Shown here piece after piece: positions 16,738-24,107 of a stretch of DNA of 34,845 bases. Both the position numbers and the translations under genes were made by a program. Positions within the stretch are counted from its first letter, which is position 1. Each line of letters opens with the position of its first letter. The DNA lies in NCBI GenBank assembly GCA_900316445.1, contig ONCZ01000026.1, forward strand, positions 1 through 34,845, written 5' to 3'. The DNA comes from an uncultured Prevotellaceae bacterium (lineage in GTDB: Bacteria > Bacteroidota > Bacteroidia > Bacteroidales > Bacteroidaceae). The notes under the pieces were generated by a model. It ran no database searches. It had not been told where the DNA came from and saw nothing but the letters and a program-made list of their open reading frames with translations.

Positions 16738-17241
16738 TTACCTTATTTTATGTTGATATTCTTTGATTTTCTCCATTGCCTGTGTCAGGTGCTTATAGAC
16801 CATCACGCGGCTGATACCCAGTTCGACGGCGATATCCTGATACTTCATGCCTTGCAGGTGTCTCATTCGGAACACTCGGAGCGTCTGCTTTGTCAGGTTC
16901 TGCTCTGCGTATGTCATCAGGTTTCTCAGTCTGTCATTCGATTGGTATTCGCCACCGCCTTCTTCTGCTGGCTGAGATGCAGATTTCATTTCCAGAGTGT
17001 ATGCCTGCTCAAACTTTGCCCTGACGCTCTTGTGCTCCAGTATGGACAGACACCGGTTGCGGACACTCGTCAGCAGGTAGTTCTTGATATTGACGGGGAC
17101 AATATCTGACCTAATCAATGCTGCAAATACCTCGCTCACCACGTCACGAGCTTCCTCGTCGTCGTAGAGCATAGTCCTCGCCAGTTTCGCCATCTGAGCG
17201 TAGTGCTGTCGGAACAGTTGTTCTATTTCTTTTTCTTTCAT
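16738..17241 (-). CDS. ECF-type RNA polymerase sigma factor
   Basis: A 167-residue sigma-70 family protein with region 2 (MKEKEIEQLFRQHYAQMAKLARTML, then DDEEARDVVSEVFAAL) and region 4 (LTKQTLRVFRMRHLQGMKYQDIAVELGISRVMVYKHLTQAMEKIKEY), and no region 3. This is the ECF group that in Bacteroidetes is usually paired with a FecR-like anti-sigma factor and an outer-membrane receptor, as here. It is the first gene of the series, so the sigma factor probably drives its own unit and the glycan genes downstream. I did not recognise a housekeeping promoter upstream; the 5' region has GTTCCG and AACTTTT tracts but the recognition site is unknown. Confidence 0.93.
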   Translation of the reverse strand: MKEKEIEQLFRQHYAQMAKLARTMLYDDEEARDVVSEVFAALIRSDIVPVNIKNYLLTSVRNRCLSILEHKSVRAKFEQAYTLEMKSASQPAEEGGGEYQSNDRLRNLMTYAEQNLTKQTLRVFRMRHLQGMKYQDIAVELGISRVMVYKHLTQAMEKIKEYQHKIR

Positions 17242-17351
17242 CTATTATTATAGACAGGAAAAGGGGCATAAAAGTTAACCAAAATCGGAACTTTTTTGCA
17301 AAAGCCGTGTGTTTTTCTTATTCTCAGCCCAAAAGGAAGCGATTTTATACT

Positions 17352-17380
17352 AAAAAAGGATAGCCCGTGGGGACTATCCT
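17352..17380 (-). terminator. Terminator after the Pro/Gln-rich secreted protein gene
   Basis: AGGATAG (17357-17363) pairs with CTATCCT (17374-17380), with additional C-G pairs around a GTGG loop. In the minus direction it is followed by TTTTTAG. It lies 22 nt past the stop of the gene at 17402. Confidence 0.75.
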
Positions 17381-17401
17381 GAGATCTATACACGTCATTA
17401 C

Positions 17402-18220
17402 TTAACGGCGGGGAGGTTGCTGGCGCTGGCCTTGTGGCGGACGTTGTCCTTGAGGACGCTGACCTTGCTGCGGACGCTGTGCCTGCTGAGGACGCTGACC
17501 TTGCTGTGGACGTTGAGCCTGCGGTGGACGCTGGTTGTTGTTGGGGCGTGTCGTCACGGTGGTGCGTGAGGAACCGCCTACGCGCTGAACCATACCATTA
17601 GGTGTTGTGCGGCCTCTCATCTCATTCGGACGAGGTGCAGGTCCATTGAAGTTATTACTGCGAGGAGGAGCTGGACGACCATCACGAGGGCCATTGCCTC
17701 GAGGGCCAGGAGCTACACGATTTGGTCCACCTGGACGAGGGCCGGGGCCTACTCTACCCGGACCACCTGGACGAGGACCGCCAGGACCACCGGGACGGAA
17801 ATGCCGTCCTCCACGATAGTTGGCGTAAGCCCTGGGACGATTCATCATGTAGTGGCCGCGATTGGGATAAACGCGATAGATACGGAACTCCCAGCGACCG
17901 TCACGCCATCCCAGTGGACGATAGAAATACTTCAGGCGGAGGAAGTTCTCATACTGATATGGCGTCAGTATCCGCTGTATCGCAAAGTTGCGCTGCTTCC
18001 ACAGATCGCTGTATAGGTCGAGCTTCGTGCCGACATACATAAAATAGTCGAGGTTGATCTCATAGATTGCCTCATACTGCGAAGGAGAGAGGTTCAGCTC
18101 GTAGGCCATCTTGTCTGACAAGAACAGCGCTTCCGAGCGTGCCGTTTCATAACTCAGGGCCTTGGCAGTGACGGTTATCACCATCAGGATTGCCATCATC
18201 ATCAATTTCTTCATATTCAT
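17402..18220 (-). CDS. Secreted protein with low-complexity Gly/Pro/Arg/Gln-rich tail, function unknown
   Basis: A 272-residue protein with signal peptide MNMKKLMMMAILMVITVTAKA. A compact N-terminal domain (about 22-125) is rich in Tyr and Leu (ARSEALFLSDKMAYELNLSPSQYEAIYEINLDYF, RNFAIQRILTPYQYENFLRLKYFYRPLGW), a pattern I associate with uncharacterised Bacteroidetes proteins. The second half is disordered: RPGGPGGPRPGGPGR-type repeats, then an RPQQGQRPQQAQ-type Q/P/R repeat to the end. The tail is strongly basic and has no membrane anchor or sorting motif. The ATG at 18220 is used; 18214 is equally good for the signal peptide. It has its own promoter and terminator, so it is not part of the sigma-factor unit. 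Function not recognised. Confidence 0.85.
   Translation of the reverse strand: MNMKKLMMMAILMVITVTAKALSYETARSEALFLSDKMAYELNLSPSQYEAIYEINLDYFMYVGTKLDLYSDLWKQRNFAIQRILTPYQYENFLRLKYFYRPLGWRDGRWEFRIYRVYPNRGHYMMNRPRAYANYRGGRHFRPGGPGGPRPGGPGRVGPGPRPGGPNRVAPGPRGNGPRDGRPAPPRSNNFNGPAPRPNEMRGRTTPNGMVQRVGGSSRTTVTTRPNNNQRPPQAQRPQQGQRPQQAQRPQQGQRPQGQRPPQGQRQQPPRR
17415..17540. repeat. Coding tandem repeat (RPQQGQ/RPQQAQ units)
   Basis: Imperfect units of about 18-21 nt built on GGACGCTGACCTTGCTG encode the Q/P/R tail of the gene at 17402-18220. The units vary mainly at third positions, which suggests old copies under selection for the peptide, not a recent expansion. Confidence 0.65.
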
Positions 18221-18260
18221 ACAGTTTCTAGTTGTTGTTGTGGATAATACGATTCGGTTG

Positions 18261-18291
18261 CAAATATATGAAAAGTTTTTGATTCTGCCAA
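18261..18291 (-). promoter_or_regulatory. Bacteroidetes-type promoter of the Pro/Gln-rich protein gene
   Basis: On the minus strand TTG (18289-18291), a 20-nt spacer and TATATTTG (18261-18268). The start is expected about 35 nt before the ATG at 18220. It lies next to the divergent promoter at 18309-18340. Confidence 0.8.
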
Positions 18292-18308
18292 ACAAATATG
18301 GATAATTG

Positions 18309-18340
18309 TTGCTGTATCAAAATAAAAAATAGTATCTTTG
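18309..18340 (+). promoter_or_regulatory. Bacteroidetes-type promoter of the phytase-like gene
   Basis: TTG (18309-18311; a second TTG begins at 18306), a 21-nt spacer and TATCTTTG (18333-18340). The ATG of the gene is only 9 nt past the -7 element, so the mRNA would have almost no leader. Confidence 0.8.
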
Positions 18341-18348
18341 CAGCTGGA

Positions 18349-19374
18349 ATGAGAAGAATAGTCATATATCTTGGTTTGCTGCTGATGGCATCGGTACAGG
18401 CGACAGCTCAGCAGGTGGTGCAGAACAAACAGCGCCACTTCAAGAAGGCTGTGCCGGCAGGGAACTATAGCGGCGTGACGTGGCTGGGCGGCGACCGCTA
18501 TGCCGTCTGCAACGACAAATCGGCAACGGCGGGTTTCCACCTGATGACCATACGCCTCGACTCCATCACGGGCAAGATCGAGGACGTGAGAGCAGACAGT
18601 TTCTTGACCTCAGGACTGCCCAACCGCGATGAGGAGGGCATCTGTTACGTGGCTCCGACGAACACGCTGTTTCTGAGTGGCGAAAGCGACGGGCAGATCG
18701 TGGAAAGCGCCTTGGACGGACGGTTGACGGGAAGGAAGCTGAACATCCCCGACGTGTTCGGCGTCTCGCATGGCAACAAAGGTTTCGAGGCACTGACCTA
18801 CAACGCGAAGACACATCGTTTCTGGACAACGACGGAGAACACCCTGAAGTCTGACGGCGAGCAGCCCAGCATTAAGAAGAAGATGGCAAACAGACTGCGC
18901 CTACAGAGTTTCGGCGACGATCTGCAACCCAAAGAACAATACTGGTACGTGACGGACACCTCGACCGTGGAGAGCACAAAGGGCAAGAGTACCTTAGGCG
19001 TGAGCGGTCTGGCAGCCCTCGACGACGGACAGGTGATCGTATTGGAACGGGAGGTGAGAAAGAAGGCAAAGGGCATCGGCAGTTTCGTTCACGTAAAGCT
19101 CTTCGTGGTGAACCCGCAGCTGCAACAGCCTGGCGACACATTGAGGAAACGACTGCTCACGGAGTTCCGCACCCGCATCAACCTGTTGAAACGCAGCTTT
19201 GCCAACTACGAGGGCATCTGTGCAGGGCCGAGACTGGCAGACGGGCGGCAGGTGCTGTTGCTGGTGGCCGACTCGCAAAATCAGTATAAAGGCTATCTCA
19301 AAGACTGGTTCAAGACCATCGTCATTTCCGACATATCATTCAATCCCAACGACTATGCTACAAATCCGCTGTAA
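18349..19374 (+). CDS. Secreted esterase-like/phytase-like protein
   Basis: A 341-residue protein with signal peptide MRRIVIYLGLLLMASVQATAQQ. The body resembles the esterase-like activity of phytase family (beta-propeller-like). Typical segments are YSGVTWLGGDRYAVCNDKS, LDSITGKIEDV, NRDEEGICYVAPTNTLFLSGE, NKGFEALTYNAKTHRFWTTTEN, LGVSGLAALDDGQVIVLERE and NYEGICAGPRLADGRQVLLLVADSQ. The substrate is not known. I use the ATG at 18349 because an earlier in-frame ATG (18298) lies upstream of the promoter. The 3' end overlaps the nucleoside kinase gene by 20 nt, so the two are probably translated from one mRNA, although their functions look unrelated. Confidence 0.82.
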   Translation: MRRIVIYLGLLLMASVQATAQQVVQNKQRHFKKAVPAGNYSGVTWLGGDRYAVCNDKSATAGFHLMTIRLDSITGKIEDVRADSFLTSGLPNRDEEGICYVAPTNTLFLSGESDGQIVESALDGRLTGRKLNIPDVFGVSHGNKGFEALTYNAKTHRFWTTTENTLKSDGEQPSIKKKMANRLRLQSFGDDLQPKEQYWYVTDTSTVESTKGKSTLGVSGLAALDDGQVIVLEREVRKKAKGIGSFVHVKLFVVNPQLQQPGDTLRKRLLTEFRTRINLLKRSFANYEGICAGPRLADGRQVLLLVADSQNQYKGYLKDWFKTIVISDISFNPNDYATNPL

Positions 19375-21034
19375 GAACATCAATGTGACGAAGAGTTTCC
19401 CAGAGGGAATCTCACTGCTCGACGTGTATCAGGAGTTTGCCGACGAGATCCGCCTGCCCTACCCCGTTGTTTCGGCGAGAGTGAACAACACCTCGGAAGG
19501 CCTGAAATTCAGACTCTACCAGAACCGCGACGTGGAGTTCCTCGATGCCCGCGAAGGCTCCGGACACAGGGTCTATGTCAGATCGCTGAGCTTCGTGCTG
19601 TACAAGGCGACGCAGGATGTGTTTCCTGGTTCAAAGCTCTTCATCGAGCACTCGCTCTGCCGCGGCTACTATTGCAATTTCAAGAAGAAAAACGGCGAAG
19701 GACTCGCCGATGGTGACGAAGAAAAGATTAAGGCCCGCATGCAGGAGATCATTGCCCTCGACATGCCCTTCCGTCGTACGGAAGCAACCAACGAGGAGGC
19801 CATCCGTGTGTTAGCCGAGCGGGGATTCCAGGACAAGGTGAAACTGCTGGAAACGAGCGGACAGATCTACAGCGACTACTATATGCTGGGCGACACCGTG
19901 GACTATTACTACGGGCCGCTGGTGCCATCAGCGGGGTATCTGACGGTGTGGGGACTGGAGCGATACGAAGACGGTCTGCTGTTGAGGGTGCCAGACTGGA
20001 ACAACCCGTCGGTGCTGGCAGAGAAGATACCACAGCCGAAGACCTTCGAGATGTTTGCCGAGAAGACACGCTGGGACATCATCATGCGCCTGTCGAATGC
20101 CGGCGATGTGAACAAGGCCGTCATGCGGGGCTATGCCTCGGAACTCATCCAGGTGAGCGAGGCCCTGCAGGAGAAAAAGATCGTGCAGATAGCCGAGGAG
20201 ATAGAACGACGGTTCCACCGGGAGAAGGATCCCGTGAGACTGGTGCTCATCACAGGTCCGTCGAGTTCAGGCAAGACCACCTTCTGCAAACGCCTCTCCG
20301 TGCAACTGCTCGCCTGCGGACTGAGACCGGTGTCGTTCTCTACGGACGACTACTTCGTGAACCGTCTGGACACCCCCAAGCTGCCCAACGGCGACTATGA
20401 CTTCGACAATATTGAGACGGTGGAATATGCGCTGCTCGAAGACCATCTGCTCAGACTGATGCAGGGAGAGCGTGTGGAGATACCCGAGTATAACTTCGTG
20501 ACGGGCAAACGGGAATATAACGGCAAGAAGTTGAAGCTGGGCAGCGACACGGTGCTCATCATCGAAGGCATCCACGCCCTGAACCCGCTGCTGACGAAGA
20601 AGATTCCCGATGCCACGAAATACAAGATCTTCATCTCTGCCCTCACAAGCATCTCGTTGGACGACCACAACTGGATTCCGACGCGTGACAACCGTCTGCT
20701 GCGCCGTATCATCCGCGACTATAACAAGGGAGCATACACCGCCCAGCAGACCATCGCGCAATGGAAGAACGTGCTGGCGTCGGAGGATCAATGGATCACA
20801 CCGTTCCAGGAGTCTGCCGATGTGATGTTCAATTCAGCACTGAACATTGAGTTTGCCGTGCTGAGGATACACGCGGAGATCATCCTCACTTCCGTGCCGA
20901 AGAACTGTCCGGAATATGCGGAAGCACACAGGCTGTTGAAGTTCCTGCATTATTTCCTGCCCATCAGCGACAAGGAAATTCCGCCGACATCCATTATGCG
21001 GGAATTCCTCGGAGGGTCAAGCTTTAAGTATTAG
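19355..21034 (+). CDS. Nucleoside (uridine-type) kinase with TGS-like N-terminus
   Basis: A 559-residue cytoplasmic protein. The N-terminus (1-60, MLQIRCKNINVTKSFPEGISLLDVYQEFADEI) looks like a TGS/ubiquitin-like domain, followed by a region like the second additional domain of threonyl-tRNA synthetase (FIEHSLCRGYYCNF). The C-terminal half is a phosphoribulokinase/uridine-kinase P-loop domain with Walker A GPSSSGKT (301-308), then FSTDDYFVNR, PNGDYDFDNIET, IIEGIHALNP and NRLLRRIIRDY. This composite is widespread in Bacteroidetes and Firmicutes and is annotated as nucleoside kinase; the physiological substrate is not certain. The ATG at 19355 lies inside the 3' end of the phytase-like gene. 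The TAG stop overlaps the stop codon of the convergent menD gene. Confidence 0.9.
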   Translation: MLQIRCKNINVTKSFPEGISLLDVYQEFADEIRLPYPVVSARVNNTSEGLKFRLYQNRDVEFLDAREGSGHRVYVRSLSFVLYKATQDVFPGSKLFIEHSLCRGYYCNFKKKNGEGLADGDEEKIKARMQEIIALDMPFRRTEATNEEAIRVLAERGFQDKVKLLETSGQIYSDYYMLGDTVDYYYGPLVPSAGYLTVWGLERYEDGLLLRVPDWNNPSVLAEKIPQPKTFEMFAEKTRWDIIMRLSNAGDVNKAVMRGYASELIQVSEALQEKKIVQIAEEIERRFHREKDPVRLVLITGPSSSGKTTFCKRLSVQLLACGLRPVSFSTDDYFVNRLDTPKLPNGDYDFDNIETVEYALLEDHLLRLMQGERVEIPEYNFVTGKREYNGKKLKLGSDTVLIIEGIHALNPLLTKKIPDATKYKIFISALTSISLDDHNWIPTRDNRLLRRIIRDYNKGAYTAQQTIAQWKNVLASEDQWITPFQESADVMFNSALNIEFAVLRIHAEIILTSVPKNCPEYAEAHRLLKFLHYFLPISDKEIPPTSIMREFLGGSSFKY

Positions 21035-22641
21035 ACCTCGCAGAAGACTTCAAGGAGCACGGGGCGTTCGTTATCTATATATAATAAGGTGTCGATGCCC
21101 TGCTGCAACTCCTCCATATTCTCCGCCTTCAGATAGACGACATTGTTCTGCATACAGATGCCCTCGGCAGAGGTATGGTGTGCTGCTGCGACATATTTAT
21201 CGCGGGCAGGACTCTGCTCCAAACCCGGGAGTGTGGAGAAAATACCTCCACAGCCATTGTTCATCAGCAGAATACGGAAGTTCCCTCGCAGGTTCTGATT
21301 CCACAAGGCATTCTGATCGTAGAAGAAACTCAGGTCGCCGATGACGCAGAACACCTTTTCGTCTGTCACACACGAGAAGCCCGCTGCGGTAGAGAGTGAG
21401 CCATCGATGCCATTCACACCACGGTTGCACCAGACGGGATGACGGGCGAAAGTGTTAGCCAGGCGGATGGCGGTACTATTGGCGTAGTGAATGGTGAATG
21501 GAGAATGGAGAATGGACAATTTATCTTCGAAGAGCTTGACGGTGGCGAGCTGAGAGAAGGCGGGAGTGAGGGCATCGGCCTTCTGACGGAGGGAAGAAAG
21601 AAGTTCTTCCCACTTCTGGACGAAAGGATGCGGACGATCCTCACAGAGGAAACGTATATGGTCTGCCACCACCTTCCCTTCCCCCTGAATGACTTGGGTG
21701 AGATTCATAAAGGTATCCGTCACCTCGCCTGTGGCATTGACCACCCAGGTCTCACGGGCTTTCCTGAGGAAATGCTTCACCCGCTTGCTGACGATGGAGC
21801 CTCCGATATACAACACGAAGTCGGGCACATAACTCTCATCGTCGCCCACCAAGGCCACAGCCTCATCAAGGAGAGGGTTCATCGGCTGGCCATCGATGAG
21901 CATCGGACGTTTGGCGAGCATGAACATCTGTCCGATATGTCGCAGGGTATTGCCGGAGATATCAGGCAGGATGCGTGAGATCACACGTTGCTCAGGCAGT
22001 TGTGCTACAGAGAAATCGAAAAGAGGTTCCGAGATAGGCACATTGATATGCACAGGTCCGAACTGTTCGAGCAGGGCTTCGTTGACGAGACGGTTACAAT
22101 ACCAATGCGCCTCGGTCCCCCATTCCCCTCCTGAGTTAGGAGGGGTGCCGGCAGGCGGGGTGGTCTGAACGCGGGAACAGATGCGCTTGTTCAGACCACC
22201 CCTAACCCCTCCTGACTCAGGAGGGGAAGAGATTACCTCTGGGAGGGTGACGGCCTTACGGACGAAACGTCCGAGGGCATCAGGTTGTGGCAATGTCTGA
22301 CCGTCGAGCTGGTCTATCCACTGTGGAGGACGGTCTGCGGAGATCACCACCAACGGACGCTGCTGATAATAAGCCTCAGCCACAGCAGGGGCAAGATTCA
22401 ACAATGCCGTACCGCTGGTGACACAGACGGCCACAGGCTGTGACAACGCCTGCGACATCCCCAACGCATAGAAGCCAGCACTGCGCTCATCCGTCACGGG
22501 ATAGCACTGGATGTCAGGACACTCGTTGAGATTATGCACAATGGGAGCATTGCGACTGCCAGGACAACAGACCGCATGACGGACACCATGCGCCACAAGC
22601 AGCGCCGTCAGGATATTTACATTTTCTTTATTGCTATACAT
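21031..22641 (-). CDS. menD: 2-Succinyl-5-enolpyruvyl-6-hydroxy-3-cyclohexene-1-carboxylate synthase
   Basis: Thiamine-diphosphate enzyme that joins isochorismate and 2-oxoglutarate in menaquinone synthesis. A 536-residue protein with the N-terminal CCPGSRNAPI, the TPP-activating glutamate in DERSAGF, the segment VTSGTALLNLAPAVAEAY, ISADRPPQW, NRGVNGIDGSLSTA, the metal/TPP motif GDLSFFYDQNAL and NNGCGGIFSTLPG. Two in-frame insertions come from DNA repeats. Residues 139-173 (PPESGGVRGG... TPPNSGGEWG) come from a 102-bp palindromic element, between AVTLPEV and HWYCNRLVNEALL, which are normally close together. Residues about 374-385 (LSILHSPFTIHY) come from a heptamer array. Both lie in likely surface or linker regions. 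The gene overlaps menF by 25 nt. Confidence 0.95.
   Translation of the reverse strand: MYSNKENVNILTALLVAHGVRHAVCCPGSRNAPIVHNLNECPDIQCYPVTDERSAGFYALGMSQALSQPVAVCVTSGTALLNLAPAVAEAYYQQRPLVVISADRPPQWIDQLDGQTLPQPDALGRFVRKAVTLPEVISSPPESGGVRGGLNKRICSRVQTTPPAGTPPNSGGEWGTEAHWYCNRLVNEALLEQFGPVHINVPISEPLFDFSVAQLPEQRVISRILPDISGNTLRHIGQMFMLAKRPMLIDGQPMNPLLDEAVALVGDDESYVPDFVLYIGGSIVSKRVKHFLRKARETWVVNATGEVTDTFMNLTQVIQGEGKVVADHIRFLCEDRPHPFVQKWEELLSSLRQKADALTPAFSQLATVKLFEDKLSILHSPFTIHYANSTAIRLANTFARHPVWCNRGVNGIDGSLSTAAGFSCVTDEKVFCVIGDLSFFYDQNALWNQNLRGNFRILLMNNGCGGIFSTLPGLEQSPARDKYVAAAHHTSAEGICMQNNVVYLKAENMEELQQGIDTLLYIDNERPVLLEVFCEV
21488..21520. repeat. Heptamer array (GAATGGA units) inside menD, in frame
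   Basis: Units GAATGGT, GAATGGA, GAATGGA, GAATGGA follow each other at period 7, read on the minus strand as ATTCTCC-type units. They encode about 11 MenD residues (SILHSPFTIHY) with no stop in the used frame. Confidence 0.75.
22125..22226. repeat. 102-bp nested palindromic element inside menD, in frame
   Basis: Outer blocks at 22125-22145 and 22206-22226 are each near-palindromes of the form CCCCTCCTGA-N-TCAGGAGGGG. Inner arms GGGGTGGTCTGAAC (22157-22170) and GTTCAGACCACCCC (22189-22202) are perfect 14-bp complements around an 18-nt loop. The whole is 102 bp, exactly 34 codons, with no stop in the menD frame. One half resembles the element in menE at 8821-8860. Confidence 0.88.
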
Positions 22642-23666
22642 TGTCTCATTGTTTCAAGTTTCGCCTCCGTTTCGAGCCATTCCTGCGAGACAGTGCTGTC
22701 TGTCAACAGTCCGCCACCGGCATAGAGGTGATAATAGCTGCCCTCGATATTCATGCAACGGAGAGACACATAGAGATGGGTGCCACCGTCAGGGTCGAGC
22801 ATCCCCATAAAACCACTGTAGTAACGGCGGGGAGTGTGTTCGTTCTGTATGATGAATTTGAATGTCTCTCGTTTCGGCAGACCACAGACGGCAGGCGTGG
22901 GATGGAGTGCGTGAAGCAAATCACCCAGATGCTGACCATCAGGCAACTTAAAAGTGAAATCACTCCGCAGATGAACCAGATTGGCTGCACGGACGGTACG
23001 TGGACCCTCCTCCCGGAAATCACCCGTAAACTGTTCCAGACACTCTGCTATATAGGTGGTGACGATGCGCTGCTCCTGGATGTCCTTCGTAGCCCAGGTA
23101 ACCTTCTCACCTTCGCCCATCAGAGAATCCCCTTCCAGCTTCATCGTGCCCGCCAAGGCTACCGTATGCCAGTCATTTGCCTTTCCCTCCAACAGGATCT
23201 CCGGAGTGGCTATCAGCCATATCCCACTCTTGGAGGTGGACACCAGCGAGATGAACATCCTAGGGTACAGTTCGCAGGCACGGCGGAAGAGTTCCATGGG
23301 TTCTATCGCTTCTTCTGATGCCTCTTCTGCACAACGGGCCAGGACTATCTTACGGAAGATACCGGTCTCGAGCTGAGCATGATAGTTGGCAAAGTCTATG
23401 GCGTATGTAGAATCAGGGGGACAGGTTGCGTACCCCCGGCTGGGGGTATGAACCAATCCCCTTGATTCTACCTTCATCGTTTCCACACGATCAGGACGGA
23501 TGAGCAAGATGGGCTGTTGCGCTGTCACTTCAAAAGGAGCAACAACAAAGCCATGCCTGCCGTTGAGTTCTGTGCAAGAAAGAAATTCCGCAGGCTCACC
23601 TTCCGTCTGCTGAACAAGTGTCGCACAATCTTCATGCGGCAAACGATAGATGGCATAAGCGGACAT
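22617..23666 (-). CDS. menF: Isochorismate synthase
   Basis: Chorismate-binding enzyme that converts chorismate to isochorismate, the entry step of menaquinone synthesis. At 349 residues it is shorter than the 430-residue E. coli form and fits compact Bacteroidales MenF. Features: FRKIVLARCAEE with the catalytic-base lysine, SLVSTSKSGIWLIATPEILL, TVALAGTMK, LHPTPAVCGLPK, YYSGFMGMLDPDGGTHLYVSLRCM and YAGGGLLTDSTVSQEWLETEAKLETM. Residues 66-87 (VESRGLVHTPSRGYATCPPDS) are encoded by a palindromic repeat lying before the DFANYHAQLE strand. The ATG at 23666 overlaps the menI stop (TAATG), and the 3' end overlaps menD by 25 nt, so menI-menF-menD should be translationally coupled. Confidence 0.94.
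   Translation of the reverse strand: MSAYAIYRLPHEDCATLVQQTEGEPAEFLSCTELNGRHGFVVAPFEVTAQQPILLIRPDRVETMKVESRGLVHTPSRGYATCPPDSTYAIDFANYHAQLETGIFRKIVLARCAEEASEEAIEPMELFRRACELYPRMFISLVSTSKSGIWLIATPEILLEGKANDWHTVALAGTMKLEGDSLMGEGEKVTWATKDIQEQRIVTTYIAECLEQFTGDFREEGPRTVRAANLVHLRSDFTFKLPDGQHLGDLLHALHPTPAVCGLPKRETFKFIIQNEHTPRRYYSGFMGMLDPDGGTHLYVSLRCMNIEGSYYHLYAGGGLLTDSTVSQEWLETEAKLETMRQCIAIKKM
23407..23471. repeat. 65-bp palindromic repeat inside menF, in frame
   Basis: GTAGAATCA at the left end and TTGATTCTAC at the right end are complementary. Inside them, tracts ending GCGTACCCCC and beginning GGGGGTATGA also pair. The arms are about 31 bp with a few mismatches and almost no loop. It is unrelated in sequence to the menD/menE element but also stays in frame. 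Confidence 0.82.
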
Positions 23667-24079
23667 TACTTCTTCTGTTTGATGATATAATTAGTGACCC
23701 GGACATTCGAGATCAGGTCGCCCGTCGTGTCCTTGATATCCACATTCCACACATGGAGCGTCGTGCCACGGTGCAACAGACGGGCATAGGCCGTCACAGT
23801 ATCCCCCTCGGCCACCGCCTTCACATGACTGCCGCTGACCTCGATGCCCACACAGGCACAGCCAGGACAGAGGGCTGACGATCCCACACCTGCCACATTT
23901 TCCGCCAACGCCAATGACGCCCCGCCGCTGAGGAATCCGAAGGGCTGACGATTGCGCTCGTCGACTTGCATACGTGCCATACACGTATCGTCCTCGGGCG
24001 TGGAGAGAAACTCCATCCCGAGGGCGGTACTCAGATTTGGTTTGGCGTTGATGATCTCGTTGATCTTCTCTACGTTCAC
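23666..24079 (-). CDS. menI: Hotdog-fold thioesterase, probable DHNA-CoA thioesterase
   Basis: A 137-residue single hotdog domain of the PaaI/4HBT type. Visible features are LGMEFLSTPEDDTCMARMQVDERNRQPFGFLSGGASLALAENVAG, the central helix with its glutamate, then GIEVSGSHVKAVAEGDTVTAYARLLHRGTTLHVWNVDI. Position directly upstream of menF and menD suggests it releases 1,4-dihydroxy-2-naphthoate from its CoA ester, but sequence alone does not prove the substrate. The start codon is GTG (24079); the next ATG would cut 21 residues. It starts 26 nt after the ROK gene, with an AAGGAG-rich stretch serving as ribosome binding site. Confidence 0.82.
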   Translation of the reverse strand: MNVEKINEIINAKPNLSTALGMEFLSTPEDDTCMARMQVDERNRQPFGFLSGGASLALAENVAGVGSSALCPGCACVGIEVSGSHVKAVAEGDTVTAYARLLHRGTTLHVWNVDIKDTTGDLISNVRVTNYIIKQKK

Positions 24080-24081
24080 TT

Positions 24082-24107
24082 ACTCCTTCCCTCCTTTACT
24101 CCTTACT
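24082..24107. repeat. Octamer array in front of menI (AAGGAGTA units)
   Basis: On the minus strand the units AAGGAGTA, AAGGAGGG and AAGGAGTA follow directly. The array fills the space between the ROK stop codon and the GTG start of menI and contains Shine-Dalgarno-like AAGGAGG, so a repeat may act as the ribosome binding site. Confidence 0.6.

Noticed and set aside
17415-17540. Regular repeats that could suggest a CRISPR array
   Set aside because: Units of about 20 nt with no unique spacers; they encode a Q/P/R peptide repeat.
18298-18348. Upstream ATG (18298) for the phytase-like gene
   Set aside because: It lies before the promoter and would place MDNCCCIKIK in front of a normal signal peptide.
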